A DNA stretch of 64,000 nucleotides, taken from assembly GCF_038003085.1 (NCBI RefSeq), contig NZ_JBBOOM010000001.1, forward strand, positions 1,798,001 to 1,862,000, given 5' to 3'. Below are positions 34,657 to 44,353 of this stretch, one piece after another. Each line of letters opens with the position of its first letter. Position 1 is the first letter of the stretch. A program made the position numbers and the translations under genes. This DNA comes from Psychrobacillus sp. FSL K6-2836. GTDB taxonomy: Bacteria > Bacillota > Bacilli > Bacillales_A > Planococcaceae. The notes below the pieces were generated by a model. It saw only the letters and a list, made by a program, of their open reading frames with translations. It was not told the origin of the DNA and did not search any database.

Positions 34657-35373
34657 CTAAGAACCTTCCGCTTTTTTTATAAATACTTCTACTATTTTAG
34701 TATAGATTTCAGGTTGTTCAGTATGAACTAAGTGCCCTGCAAACGGCACAATTGCTATACGAATATTTGGGGTTTTTTCTGGATAAATGGATGCACCAAT
34801 CGTTTCATTCGTCTTATTCTCTCCCACTATGAAAAGCACAGGGAATCCAAATTCGGTTACCGCTTTTACATCATCAAATGGATACCAGCTTTCGTCTTTT
34901 CCAAAATGAATAAATTGTCTCCAATTAGACGCATGTATTTGATCGAAGTAACTAGCTATTTCTTTACTATTCAACACCTCGGTTTGTCCTTTGACATCTT
35001 CCTCATGCATTTCCAGCCAGTTTTCAGGCTTCACCGGTGTAATTCCTGAAATAGCTAATGTAATAATCCTGTTAGGAAACAGTTGAGCAAACTTAATCGC
35101 GACAAGAGCTCCCAATGAACATCCTACTAGATGGACAGCAGGTAATTTTAAATGATCCAGCGTTTCCAATAAATCCTTAGCAGAATCCTCAAAGAAATTC
35201 TGTATATATTCTGTTTTAGACTGTCCATGCCCTCTCAAATCTGGAGAAATCACTTGATAATTCTGACTAAAATACGCTCGTTGAAACTCAAAATCTAAAA
35301 GTCCTGTTTGTAGACCAGTATGTAAAAATACGATTGGTTTACCATCACCTGCAATGTTTGTATGTAATATCAA
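34657..35373 (-). CDS. Alpha/beta hydrolase
   Basis: 238 aa. Oxyanion motif FLHTG, nucleophile elbow GCSLG (Ser near 87), acid in FIVGENK region and catalytic His in FAGHLVHTEQPE. TTG start behind GGGGGG. It lies 10 nt after a phosphatase gene and is likely co-transcribed. Esterase, lactonase or similar; substrate cannot be assigned. Confidence 0.85.
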   Translation of the reverse strand: MILHTNIAGDGKPIVFLHTGLQTGLLDFEFQRAYFSQNYQVISPDLRGHGQSKTEYIQNFFEDSAKDLLETLDHLKLPAVHLVGCSLGALVAIKFAQLFPNRIITLAISGITPVKPENWLEMHEEDVKGQTEVLNSKEIASYFDQIHASNWRQFIHFGKDESWYPFDDVKAVTEFGFPVLFIVGENKTNETIGASIYPEKTPNIRIAIVPFAGHLVHTEQPEIYTKIVEVFIKKAEGS

Positions 35374-35383
35374 TTTATCCCCC

Positions 35384-35980
35384 CTATAGATGTTCGAGTT
35401 TGTTTAGAAATCTAATAATCCTTGCATTCTCTTTTATTTCTAAAAGATGTATTCCGGTATCACCTGTTGCAAATACATATTCACTTGAATTTGGTTGTTT
35501 CAGAAATGCTTTGATAAACTGAGAAATTAGTCCTCCGTGAGAGACAATCGCCACCCTGTTGTAACTTTGATAATCTAGTATGATTTTATGAAAAATCTTT
35601 TCTGCTCGGAAACGAAGATCTAATTCTGATTCACCTTGTTCAATAGCAATATGTATTGGCCTCCCTTTTGGAGGTAATGGATATTTCATACTAGCTTCCT
35701 CTCTGGAAAGACCCGCTAACACTCCATTATTAAATTCCATTAGGTCATTTTCTAAAAACAAGTCGCAGCCCATTAATTCCTGTAGCATTTCGGCAGTACT
35801 TCTTGCTCTTAATAACGGACTAGCTAGGATAATGTCGGGTGGAAGATGTTCTGATACATATGCTGCCATTTTTCTTGCTTGCTGTTCTCCCAATTTGGTT
35901 AATGGAAAATCAGCCCTTCCTTCATGCACACCTAACAAATCTGCTTCTGATTGTCCGTGTCTAACGATAAGTAGCTCCAA
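35384..35980 (-). CDS. Histidine phosphatase family protein (phosphoglycerate mutase-like)
   Basis: 198 aa. Phosphohistidine motif VRHGQSEAD at residues 5-13, second arginine/acid region SPLLRARSTAEML, Glu in LMEFNNGVLAG and the second catalytic His in IVSHGGLI. TTG start with GAGGAGG at good spacing. Members such as PhoE or CobC dephosphorylate varied small molecules; no cobalamin context here. Confidence 0.88.
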   Translation of the reverse strand: MELLIVRHGQSEADLLGVHEGRADFPLTKLGEQQARKMAAYVSEHLPPDIILASPLLRARSTAEMLQELMGCDLFLENDLMEFNNGVLAGLSREEASMKYPLPPKGRPIHIAIEQGESELDLRFRAEKIFHKIILDYQSYNRVAIVSHGGLISQFIKAFLKQPNSSEYVFATGDTGIHLLEIKENARIIRFLNKLEHL

Positions 35981-35996
35981 CTTGCATACCTCCTCT

Positions 35997-36374
35997 TTAC
36001 TTCAATACATATCCAGCCAATACACTTTGAACTTTATATATATTTAAGGATTTATTGAATTTCTTCTGTATAGGAGCTACACTTCCTGATAACCATATTT
36101 TCAATTCAGCATCTAAGTCGAAAGAACCTGCTGTTTCAATTGAGAAATGAACGACACTTTTATATGGAATCGAGTGATACTCTACTTTTTTCCCCGTTAC
36201 CCCTTGTTTATCGATTAATAATAATCGTTTATCCGTGAAAACAATCAAATCCCGTATAAGCTTATATGCATGCTCCACCTTCTCAGAAGATGCAAGTAAA
36301 TCCTTCAATTCACTTTCAACCTTATCGTTTTCAACCTCCGATGCATTCCCCATTAACCCATCTAAAATCCCCAT
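35997..36374 (-). CDS. Bacterial PH-domain protein (YvbH-like)
   Basis: 125 aa, one bacterial pleckstrin-homology domain: IRDLIVFTDKRLLLIDKQGV and KKVEYHSIPYKSV are diagnostic of PF08000. No membrane segment. AGGAGG supports the ATG. It starts the minus-strand set with the phosphatase (16 nt gap) and hydrolase. Function of the family unknown. Confidence 0.82.
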   Translation of the reverse strand: MGILDGLMGNASEVENDKVESELKDLLASSEKVEHAYKLIRDLIVFTDKRLLLIDKQGVTGKKVEYHSIPYKSVVHFSIETAGSFDLDAELKIWLSGSVAPIQKKFNKSLNIYKVQSVLAGYVLK

Positions 36375-36475
36375 CCATATTCCTCCTAAAATGCATTTTT
36401 ATATTAATTCAAGAACGGTATCGAGATCTCCTGCTAGTTAGAAAAAAACTTATTTCTATTACAGAATCGCGTAAA

Positions 36476-36520
36476 AAAAGGTGACACTTCGTTCGACCTT
36501 GAACGAGGAGCCACCTTTTT
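36476..36520 (-). terminator. Terminator of the MFS gene
   Basis: Long imperfect stem (AAAAAGGTGGCTCCTCGTTC on one arm of the minus strand) ending in TTTTTTT, 21 nt beyond the stop. Confidence 0.75.
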
Positions 36521-36541
36521 CAATTGAAATAAGCCATTCAA

Positions 36542-37669
36542 TTACTCTTCTTGTTTCCTAAAAAATAACGAGCCGCCAACTAAGAACACACCACTAAATA
36601 AGAAGATTCCTGTCATTCCTACAGAACCTCCAATAACACCAAAAAAAGTAGGGGCCACTAACTGGAAAAATCGATTAGTAGCAATACGAAGCCCTAATAC
36701 TTCCCCTGTCCTACCAGGTGGAGAAGCATTATATGTAGTCGTCATCGAAATTGGTTGACCGCAGCCCAAGCCTAGACCCATCACGATAGCCAACAAAGCA
36801 ATTAAGAACACCGATTGACTTACTGGTAAAAGTAGAAAAGTAATCCCAGCAATCAAAATAGACAAAAATAAAATTGTATCTCTCTTATAAGTTTCCAATA
36901 ACTTCGGTAATACAAAGCGGACAAACATCGTAGCTAGCCCCTGTAAAGCTATAATCCATCCTATTGTAGAGGTGGATAAGTTCAACTGTTTTCCTAGCAA
37001 CGGAAAATATGCCACAAAAATATCTTTGGAATATAATACAAGTGCACTTGAAAACAAAGCTTTTCGTATGAATGAATTCTCAAATAGCTTAAGTGAGTCT
37101 ACTAATTTTGTAGGTGATCCCTTAAGTTTCTGCGTAACTTTTGGAATCTGAAATGAAAAAGTAATAGAAATAATACCAATCACTATACAAAAAATATAAA
37201 CCATCTGAAATGATACATGTTCTGATAAGTAACCACCGGCCAATGGCCCGATGACTGCTCCTAAAGCAACACAAAGACTAAACATACTAAAAAAATAATC
37301 TCGATTTTTAGAGGTAGATTGGTGCCCTAAAAGGTTTTGTAAAGCAATAGGAATACAAATATTCGCAAGTCCTAGTAATAATTGGCTTGCAAATAATGCC
37401 CATATTGTTGTAAAAATTGCAGGAACAATCATCCCGGCAATTGCTGCAGTAAATCCAAAAATTACTGGCATTCGATTTCCGAATTTATCAATAACTTTTC
37501 CTGCATGAATGGAAAATATCATTGGTAATAATGCAAATGATGATGTTAAGATACCTATAATGACAATAGATGCTCCAAATTCATCTGCCGATAACGTAAT
37601 GACTGGTCTTGTCGCATTAATGATTGTCTGAAACAAAAAAATAAGCAATAAAATGCCTTGTAACTTCAT
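36542..37669 (-). CDS. MFS transporter
   Basis: 375 aa, about 12 hydrophobic helices. Motif A-like GKVIDKFGNRMPVIFG follows helix 2, and PLAGGYLSEH lies near helix 5. Drug/metabolite efflux is the usual guess (DHA1-like); no substrate clue from context. AGGAAG with rather long spacing before the ATG. Divergent from yyaC. Confidence 0.85.
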   Translation of the reverse strand: MKLQGILLLIFLFQTIINATRPVITLSADEFGASIVIIGILTSSFALLPMIFSIHAGKVIDKFGNRMPVIFGFTAAIAGMIVPAIFTTIWALFASQLLLGLANICIPIALQNLLGHQSTSKNRDYFFSMFSLCVALGAVIGPLAGGYLSEHVSFQMVYIFCIVIGIISITFSFQIPKVTQKLKGSPTKLVDSLKLFENSFIRKALFSSALVLYSKDIFVAYFPLLGKQLNLSTSTIGWIIALQGLATMFVRFVLPKLLETYKRDTILFLSILIAGITFLLLPVSQSVFLIALLAIVMGLGLGCGQPISMTTTYNASPPGRTGEVLGLRIATNRFFQLVAPTFFGVIGGSVGMTGIFLFSGVFLVGGSLFFRKQEE

Positions 37670-37745
37670 ATGTATGTATCACTTCCTAAAAGTTTATTTA
37701 AAACGATTAATTAGCATATTTATTAAAAGGAAGGACTTAAAATTA

Positions 37746-38324
37746 ATGAAAAAACCACAAATTTTGTTTAAATTTAAGGCACTTGATTTTATTGAAAAAA
37801 ATGCTATTTATGAAGCTGCACATACTTTTAAAAATGCAACTTCCGAGGTTTCGTTAGAGCGTCCTATTGTTATATTATGTATTGGATCAGATAAAAACAT
37901 TTCGGACGGTTTCGGTCCTTTAGTCGGTACTTTCTTAATTGAAAATAACTTTCCATTTGAAGTGTATGGTACTTTACAAAATCCTGTCAACGCATTTAAT
38001 CTAGAGGACACCATAAATATAATTATTAAACACTATGCAAATCCATTTATCATAAGTATTGATGCTAGTTTAGGTGAACCAGCAAAGATAGGATATATTC
38101 AACTTAACAATGGCCCAATTCATCCAGGGCTAGCAATAGGCAACGAGCTGCCACTTGTTGGTGATATGCATATAAAAGGATTTGTAAATACATCAGTTCC
38201 TACCTATCCTGCACATTTTCTTAATGATACTCGCTTATTCCATATCATGAATATGTCTCGTGCAACGGCACATCTATTAATAACCTGGTCCCAGTTGAAC
38301 AGTCCCCTTAGACAAAGTATCTAA
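37746..38324 (+). CDS. yyaC: Spore protease YyaC family (DUF1256)
   Basis: 192 aa from the ATG at 37746, which follows AAGGAAGG at about 12 nt; the frame stays open upstream without support. GPR-like fold: ILCIGSDKNISDGFGPLVG near residue 43, ISIDASLGEP near 103 and SVPTYPAHFLN. Homologues are made in sporulating cells. It is one of the clearest markers that the host forms endospores. Own promoter and a terminator overlapping the stop codon. Confidence 0.88.
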   Translation: MKKPQILFKFKALDFIEKNAIYEAAHTFKNATSEVSLERPIVILCIGSDKNISDGFGPLVGTFLIENNFPFEVYGTLQNPVNAFNLEDTINIIIKHYANPFIISIDASLGEPAKIGYIQLNNGPIHPGLAIGNELPLVGDMHIKGFVNTSVPTYPAHFLNDTRLFHIMNMSRATAHLLITWSQLNSPLRQSI

Positions 38325-38339
38325 GTGGACTGTTTTTTT
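38298..38339 (+). terminator. Terminator overlapping the yyaC stop codon
   Basis: AACAGTCCCCTTAGA / TCTAAGTGGACTGTT stem with T7; the TAA stop lies within the 3' arm. Confidence 0.85.
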
Positions 38340-38547
38340 GAATATTGTAATTGCTCCTGTCACTAGTGCCACTAATAGAAGATTACGCTTTTACTTCTCG
38401 TTAGTGACTATTTCAAAGGTCCATAATTAATTTTAGTTAATATCCAGAGTCCATCTGAGTAGTTAACTTTATGTTAGAATAGATCAGAAAGAATCTAACT
38501 TTCTTTCCGAAATTATATCCAACTGAAAGGAAGATTTATTTAAACTT

Positions 38548-39423
38548 ATGAACAAACAGTGGTTTATTTATTTGATTCTTATTCTGTGCGTTATTGCTTG
38601 GGGAAGCAATTTCGTATTCGGTTCTATTTTAGTCGATGTATTTGATCCAAGCATTATAGCGTTTTTTCGTTTAATATTTATTCTTATATTCCTATTTTTT
38701 TTGACGTATAGAAATATAAAAAACCAGAAGTTAACTCTCCATAATTACATATGGCTAGCTATTGCTGGTTTTGTAGGAATATCGTTGAACCAGTGGAGTT
38801 TTTACGCAAGTCTTCAATATACAGAGCCCGTCACAGCTGCATTAATCCTCGCTTTATCACCTATAGTCACTGCTTTACTCTCCTCTTATTACTTTAATGA
38901 GAGAAAGAAACTTCAATTTTGGATTGGCTCATTTGTTGCTTTAATCGGTGTGTGGTTAGTTATTACAAAAGGATCTTTCCTTGTTCCGAGCTTTGGTAAA
39001 GGTGAGTTACTAATCACTTTAACAATGCTATCTTTTTCAGTGTTTTTAGTCTTTGTTCAACATTTATCGAAATCGATATCCCCTTCTATCATCACTTGGT
39101 ATAGTAATGTCTTCGGTTTAATAGGCCTACTTCCTTTTGTGCCCTGGCATAAAACCTATATTGTCTTGTCCGTACCATTTTCCTATTGGGCGTTACTTAT
39201 AATTACTGCAATTATCATGCATGGTTTATGTACGTATTTATGGAACAACTCTATTCACAAAGTCGGTGCTACTAAAGCTGCACTTTTGTTAAACCTTGAA
39301 CCTTTCGTGGCAATGGTATTCGGATTCTTCCTGTTAGGTATTAGCATTCAACTCCTGCAACTGATTGGTGCTTTTATAATTGTCATAGGTGTTTCCATAT
39401 CTCTTCAAACTAAAAGCAAATAG
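38548..39423 (+). CDS. EamA-family (DMT) transporter
   Basis: 291 aa with ten hydrophobic helices formed by two EamA repeats (IAWGSNFVFGSILVD near the start; the second repeat from about residue 150). Typical of RhaT/YdcZ-like metabolite exporters. The ribosome binding site GGAAG is 14 nt from the ATG, rather far. Exported compound unknown. Confidence 0.87.
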   Translation: MNKQWFIYLILILCVIAWGSNFVFGSILVDVFDPSIIAFFRLIFILIFLFFLTYRNIKNQKLTLHNYIWLAIAGFVGISLNQWSFYASLQYTEPVTAALILALSPIVTALLSSYYFNERKKLQFWIGSFVALIGVWLVITKGSFLVPSFGKGELLITLTMLSFSVFLVFVQHLSKSISPSIITWYSNVFGLIGLLPFVPWHKTYIVLSVPFSYWALLIITAIIMHGLCTYLWNNSIHKVGATKAALLLNLEPFVAMVFGFFLLGISIQLLQLIGAFIIVIGVSISLQTKSK

Positions 39424-39453
39424 CAAAAAAATGAGACTGGGACAGAACCCCAA

Positions 39454-39490
39454 AACAGCATTTTTCTCTGTGAGAAAAATGCTGTTTTTT
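39454..39490 (+). terminator. Terminator of the EamA gene
   Basis: Perfect AACAGCATTTTTCTC / GAGAAAAATGCTGTT stem with a 3-nt loop and T-run. Confidence 0.88.
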
Positions 39491-39502
39491 GCTGTGCACA
39501 AA

Positions 39503-39605
39503 ATTGATTTCCATTCCTGGGACGCTTTCCACGGGCGTGGCCTGAGCCTGTAGTCTCAGGCGTCACGCTATTCCCGTAGGAGTCGCCCCTCCATTCCAAT
39601 CAATT
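39503..39605 (+). repeat. Dispersed palindromic repeat, copy 6
   Basis: ATTGATTTCCATTCCTGGGA ... CATTCCAATCAAT, with an internal stem CCTGAGCCTGTAGTCTCAGG. Same ends as the other copies, different interior. Confidence 0.7.
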
Positions 39606-39720
39606 TCGTTAAATATCCATTATTTAGTAAAGGTTTCTCCTTATCCAATAAAATTTCTACTTCTGTCCCAGCGTCCTTTTTGATTGATATAGCAATCTGC
39701 ATAACTATGAAAAAGCAAAT

Positions 39721-41040
39721 TTACTTTAGCGGAATTTTCACAATAGCCGTTGTTTCTAATTCGGCTGTTGATTCAATTGAAATTATCCCATTATATTTGT
39801 TTACAACTTCCTTCACTATAAATAATCCTTGTCCTCTTATTTTTCCTTCTTCTTCATTTTTTGTTGAATACCCTTGTTTAAAAATTTGTTCTTTCTCGCA
39901 AATCTTTGGACCAGTATTTGTAATCTTAAATAGATAATGAGTATCATTTGCTGTACAGTCTATCTTTATTTTTCGTTCTCCCTCTGGTAACGCTATCGCT
40001 GCATCCATGGCATTATCGATTAAATTCGATAAAATGATGATTAAATCCGTCGTTTTTATACTCTCAAACGAAACCTGAGAGATTGCTATATCCATATTAA
40101 TACGATGATTTTGAGCAGCTATCCTCTTTGTTTGCAACAATATCGAAAGACCTGGGTGATCTATATCTATTTTAAGAGATTCTATCGTTTTTACTTCTTC
40201 AAAAAGAGAGGTTGCATATTGTAATGCCTTATCCGACTGCCCTATTTTTAAGAGTCCATGTAAAACTAGAATATGATTAGAAAAATCATGTCGTAATGAA
40301 GAAATGGAGGTTATTAATGTTTTTATCTCTGTTTGATATGTATCCTCTGTATGCCCTACTTCCTTTGTAACCTCTCTTTGATACCATCTTTGCATAAATA
40401 CAAAAGAGCCTATTACAATGAAAATGAGTACACCGTTGAATACAAGTATTGCAGTATTCCTTTCTAACGCATCTCCTTTAATCTGATTGATTGTATCTAT
40501 ACTCGTATCGATACCTAAATAACCTAAGATTTTTCCTTCATCGTTCTTTATCGGTGCTCCAACAGATAAGTAATCTCCATAACTTGGATCCTTCAGTACT
40601 TTGGTTACATATGTCTTTCCCTCGTAGGCTTTTTTTACTTGCTCTTTTGGTACTGTACATGCATCACCTATCCGATAATTTTCTAAACTCTCTAACTCGC
40701 CAGAGTGCCCTAATATCATCTGTTTAGATACTTCAGGATTATCGACCTTTAGTGTATAAACATATAGGGAGCCCAACTTTTCGCGCGCATCACTCAAATA
40801 GATTTCAATTTCTCGAAAATATTCATTTTTCTCCGGGTTATCCAAAAATTTCTGATACGTTTCTACATCTATAGAGGAAGCTATGGACTTAGCCGCCTCT
40901 AAACTTTGGTTTGCAACTGATTCTTCGACTGTATTTTTCATTCTCACGTATGAGGTATACACATTTAAAGCTGAAAAAAAGAGTAGTAATACAGTAGATA
41001 AGACAAGAATTATTTTTACTTTATGACTTTTCATATACAT
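39721..41040 (-). CDS. Orphan sensor histidine kinase (SpoOB/CitA-type core)
   Basis: 439 aa. Helix at residues 8-28, an extracellular sensor of Cache type to about 175 (with YLSVGAPIKNDEGKILGYLG), second helix 190-212, then the dimerisation/phosphoacceptor segment LRHDFSNHILVLHGLL (His near 252) and a GHKL ATPase (NLIDNAMDA near 335, GQGLFIVKEV near 405). The HDFxNH pattern is that of DcuS/CitA/AgrC-type kinases. No response regulator is adjacent, so its partner lies elsewhere. GGAAG before the ATG. Confidence 0.87.
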   Translation of the reverse strand: MYMKSHKVKIILVLSTVLLLFFSALNVYTSYVRMKNTVEESVANQSLEAAKSIASSIDVETYQKFLDNPEKNEYFREIEIYLSDAREKLGSLYVYTLKVDNPEVSKQMILGHSGELESLENYRIGDACTVPKEQVKKAYEGKTYVTKVLKDPSYGDYLSVGAPIKNDEGKILGYLGIDTSIDTINQIKGDALERNTAILVFNGVLIFIVIGSFVFMQRWYQREVTKEVGHTEDTYQTEIKTLITSISSLRHDFSNHILVLHGLLKIGQSDKALQYATSLFEEVKTIESLKIDIDHPGLSILLQTKRIAAQNHRINMDIAISQVSFESIKTTDLIIILSNLIDNAMDAAIALPEGERKIKIDCTANDTHYLFKITNTGPKICEKEQIFKQGYSTKNEEEGKIRGQGLFIVKEVVNKYNGIISIESTAELETTAIVKIPLK

Positions 41041-41420
41041 ATGTACTTCCTTCAGTTATTTCTATTAAAAGAGATTATTCGACAATTTTCATGCAAATAA
41101 TGTAATTATACTATAATACATGACTAATAACCTTGTTTGTCTTGCTTATCCTATTTTTGCAGAACGATATATGAGATGAAAAAGGGTTATTACTAGATTT
41201 CACTCACATATTATCTTGTATTTTATGATACTTTTTCACCTGCACTAGAATAGTCCTTTCTTATCAATTTAATATTTTCTAAAGAATACAAAGATCTAGT
41301 CGATAATTGAAATAGAGTTAATAATACATCGTTAAGTTGATTATTTGACATTTATAAATGCTTGGAAAAAAATTACTACAATACTTAGTTAATGGCTACA
41401 GAGAATCGGAGGATTTAACA
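41041..41420. other. Divergent promoter region, kinase and chemoreceptor
   Basis: AT-rich, no repeat or hairpin of note. A longer in-frame ATG for the chemoreceptor exists at 41358 but lacks a ribosome binding site. Confidence 0.5.
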
Positions 41421-43154
41421 GTGAAAATACGTACAAAGCTATTTATTATTTCCATCTGTCTACTACTAATTCCAAGTGTAATAATTGGGGTAAGCAGTTA
41501 TTATTCGTCTAAAGAAAGTTTAGATAACCTGGGAGAAAAAACTCTCAAAAACGGCGTAGAGATGGCGCTCCAATTAATCGAATCAATGAATTACGCAGTT
41601 GAAAACGGGGATATACCCCTGGAGGATGCACAGGAAAAAGTAAAACAATATTTAATCGGGGATTTACAAAGTGATGGTAAACGTACGATATCGTCTAAGG
41701 TAGACTTAGGTGCGAACGGATATTTTGCGGCTTACTTGGAAGATGGATTAGAAGTAGCGCATCCTACTATAGAAGGAACTAATGGTTGGGACATGCAAGA
41801 TGTTGATGGTAATTATGTTGTACAGGATATCATAAAAGTGGCGCAGGATGGCGGTGGATTTACGTATTATAAATGGGACTTACCAAATCAGCCAGATACT
41901 GCAGCTAGAAAAGTTACTTATAATGCGCTAGATCCAAACTGGGGATGGGTGATAAGTGCTGGAACCTATATGGAAGCCTTTAATGAAGGGACTAACTCAA
42001 TCCTTAAAACACTTATCATTACGCTAGCAGTGAGTATCTTGTTGGGTACTATTGTTATTGTTCTGTTTTCAAGACATTTAGCAATTCCGATTCAATTAAT
42101 CGTTGAAAATGTGAAAAAAATTGCTCATCAAGACTTATCCAGTAAAAATATTCAGATAAAAAATAAAGATGAGCTTGGTGATTTGGCTACTGGCATAAAC
42201 ACAATGGCGTCTAATTTAAAAGATGTTATCGATTCGGTTTCTAGCTCCGCACAACAAGTAGCGGCAACGTCTGAGGAACTTACCGCAAGTAGTGAAGAGA
42301 CTAGTAGAGCTTCAGAGGAAATTACGGATTCCATTCAGCAAATTTCTTCTGGTCAAGAAAAACAGTTATTTGGTATGGAGGAAGCAAAAAACTCTGTTAG
42401 TCAAATTTCATCTAGCATTACTGAAATAACATCGAATATTAAGGAAGTAAATGACCTTTCTATTGAAACATCTAAAGTTTCTCTATCAGGCAATGAAGTT
42501 ATTACGCAAACGGTAGAACAAATGAAGCAAATCAATAGTCAGAGTACGATAACAACAGAATCAATGGTAATCCTTGAACGTAAATCACAAGAAATTGGAG
42601 AAATTATTAACGTAATTACAGGTATTGCAGAACAAACAAATTTACTTGCCTTAAACGCTGCAATTGAAGCAGCTAGAGCAGGGGAACACGGTAAAGGATT
42701 TGCGGTTGTAGCAGACGAAGTACGTAAACTAGCAGAGGAATCTGGAAATGCTGCTAAAAATATTTCTACTTTAATAGGTGAAATCCAAGTCAATACAAAA
42801 CATACAGTTCAAACCGTGAACGAAGGAAAAATAGCAATTGAAACTGGTATGAGTTTCGTTTCTAACGCCGGCAGTACGTTTGAAAAAATAGCAACTGATG
42901 TGAGTTTAATCAATAATAAATTGTCGATTATTTCAGCAGAAATTCAAGAAATAAATAATAATACAGATGTTCTTGTAAATGAAGTAGACAATACAAAAGA
43001 TGTCACAGAAAAATCTACTGATTATACTCAAAATGTAGTAGCTGCTGCACAAGAGCAGTACGCTTCCATGGTTGAGATGACTGCGGCTTCGCGATCTTTA
43101 GCAGAAATGTCCGAGAAGCTTCAAGACGTTGTTTCTGATTTTAAATTGGTTTAA
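41421..43154 (+). CDS. Methyl-accepting chemotaxis protein with sCache sensor
   Basis: 577 aa from a GTG that follows GGAGG by 8 nt. Helix 1 (about 8-30), extracellular single Cache domain ([35 protein letters not shown]), helix 2 (about 210-232), HAMP, then a long coiled-coil signalling domain with the conserved hairpin [20 protein letters not shown] and [20 protein letters not shown]. sCache domains commonly bind small organic acids. Monocistronic. Confidence 0.92.
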   Translation: MKIRTKLFIISICLLLIPSVIIGVSSYYSSKESLDNLGEKTLKNGVEMALQLIESMNYAVENGDIPLEDAQEKVKQYLIGDLQSDGKRTISSKVDLGANGYFAAYLEDGLEVAHPTIEGTNGWDMQDVDGNYVVQDIIKVAQDGGGFTYYKWDLPNQPDTAARKVTYNALDPNWGWVISAGTYMEAFNEGTNSILKTLIITLAVSILLGTIVIVLFSRHLAIPIQLIVENVKKIAHQDLSSKNIQIKNKDELGDLATGINTMASNLKDVIDSVSSSAQQVAATSEELTASSEETSRASEEITDSIQQISSGQEKQLFGMEEAKNSVSQISSSITEITSNIKEVNDLSIETSKVSLSGNEVITQTVEQMKQINSQSTITTESMVILERKSQEIGEIINVITGIAEQTNLLALNAAIEAARAGEHGKGFAVVADEVRKLAEESGNAAKNISTLIGEIQVNTKHTVQTVNEGKIAIETGMSFVSNAGSTFEKIATDVSLINNKLSIISAEIQEINNNTDVLVNEVDNTKDVTEKSTDYTQNVVAAAQEQYASMVEMTAASRSLAEMSEKLQDVVSDFKLV

Positions 43155-43163
43155 ATATTAAGA

Positions 43164-43207
43164 GGTACCAGGTTCTAATGCAGTTCACTTTTTTAGAACC
43201 TGGCACC
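43164..43207 (+). terminator. Terminator of the chemoreceptor gene
   Basis: GGTACCAGGTTCTA / TAGAACCTGGCACC stem (one mismatch), followed by an AT-rich tail rather than a clean T-run. Confidence 0.6.
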
Positions 43208-43398
43208 ATATTTTAAAACTATTTTATCTATTGATATTTATTTGTATATTATTGTTAGAGATTATTGATTCTATTCGAGTAATGCGTTCAAATTACATTA
43301 TAGTTTTCTTTACAATGTTCCTCACCTACATTAAACTTTTACCAACAACATACTTTGTGTATTGTTTTTTAATGTACCATTTCAAGGAGGAATTATTG

Positions 43399-44217
43399 AT
43401 GCACCACATCGAAGATATTATAGAAACTAGAGATTTCATAATGAGTAAGACAGATCACCGCCCTGTGATCGGAATGATTCTAGGCTCAGGCTTAGGGACA
43501 CTTGCTGATGAAATTAAGAACCCAGTCAAAATTCCTTATAGTGAAGTTCCTCACTTTGCAAAGTCCGAAGCTATAGGTCATGCCAACGAGCTTGTCATTG
43601 GAGAATTAAATGGAAAAATAGTAGCCGCTATGAAAGGTCGTTTTCACTATTATGAAGGTTTTACATTGGATGAAGTAACCTTCCCAGTACGTGTAATGAA
43701 AGCACTAGGCATTGAAAAAGTAATTATTACAAATGCCTGCGGTGCCGTGAATACAAGCTTTAAACCAGGTGACTTAATGTTAATTACGGACCATATTAAT
43801 TTAGTTGGGGCCAATCCTTTAATTGGACCCAATAATAATAAATTAGGTACTCGTTTCCCTGATTTATCAGAGGTATATAACAAAGAGCTACGTAGTATTG
43901 CAACCAAGGTAGCAAAAGAGCAAAACATGGAATTGCAAGAAGGAGTGTATGCTTGGTGGAGTGGACCTACTTACGAAACTCCGGCAGAAATCCGTATGTT
44001 CCGCACATTAGGAGCTGACGCAGCAGGTATGTCTACTGTACCCGAAGCGATTGTAGCTGTTCACGGTGGTATGAAAGTACTTGGTGTTTCTTGCATAACG
44101 AATATGGCATGTGGAATATTAGATCAGCCGCTAAATCACGAGGAAGTAATTGACGTTGCAGGGAAAGTTAGACTTAAATTTGTTGAGTTAGTTAAAGGGA
44201 TTTTGGAAGAGATTTAA
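43399..44217 (+). CDS. punA: Purine-nucleoside phosphorylase (trimeric, PNP-II type)
   Basis: 272 aa. The ATG at 43399 has AAGGAGG 8 nt upstream, giving the normal family length; the frame is open 168 nt further without support. Motifs: phosphate-binding GMILGSGLGTLADE, GRFHYYEG, TNACGAVN, the purine site WWSGPTYETPAEIRM and GMSTVPEAIVA. Cleaves inosine/guanosine to base and ribose-1-phosphate in purine salvage. In B. subtilis the homologue is called pupG/punA and sits beside drm; here it stands alone. Confidence 0.92.
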   Translation: MHHIEDIIETRDFIMSKTDHRPVIGMILGSGLGTLADEIKNPVKIPYSEVPHFAKSEAIGHANELVIGELNGKIVAAMKGRFHYYEGFTLDEVTFPVRVMKALGIEKVIITNACGAVNTSFKPGDLMLITDHINLVGANPLIGPNNNKLGTRFPDLSEVYNKELRSIATKVAKEQNMELQEGVYAWWSGPTYETPAEIRMFRTLGADAAGMSTVPEAIVAVHGGMKVLGVSCITNMACGILDQPLNHEEVIDVAGKVRLKFVELVKGILEEI

Positions 44218-44307
44218 ATTTAGATAGTTGTATTTATATTTCCATCGTCTTCATTGTTTCTTGTGTGCTTTGAACAATATGTTGGTAACTCATACCGGGT
44301 AAGTTTT

Positions 44308-44353
44308 AAGAGGATTGGGAAGTGTAAAGCTTCTTCCCACTCCTCTTTTTTAT
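44308..44353. terminator. Bidirectional terminator between punA and the DUF4179 gene
   Basis: AAGAGGATTGGGAAG / CTTCTTCCCACTCCTCTT stem followed by T-run on the plus strand; it overlaps the stop of the convergent gene. Confidence 0.8.

Larger units (their letters stand above)
39424..39720. other. Composite repeat-bearing intergenic region
   Basis: CTGGGACAGAA (39438-39448 area) and its inverted copy TTCTGTCCCAG (39661-39671) enclose the EamA terminator and palindromic repeat copy 6. No ORF. Confidence 0.6.
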
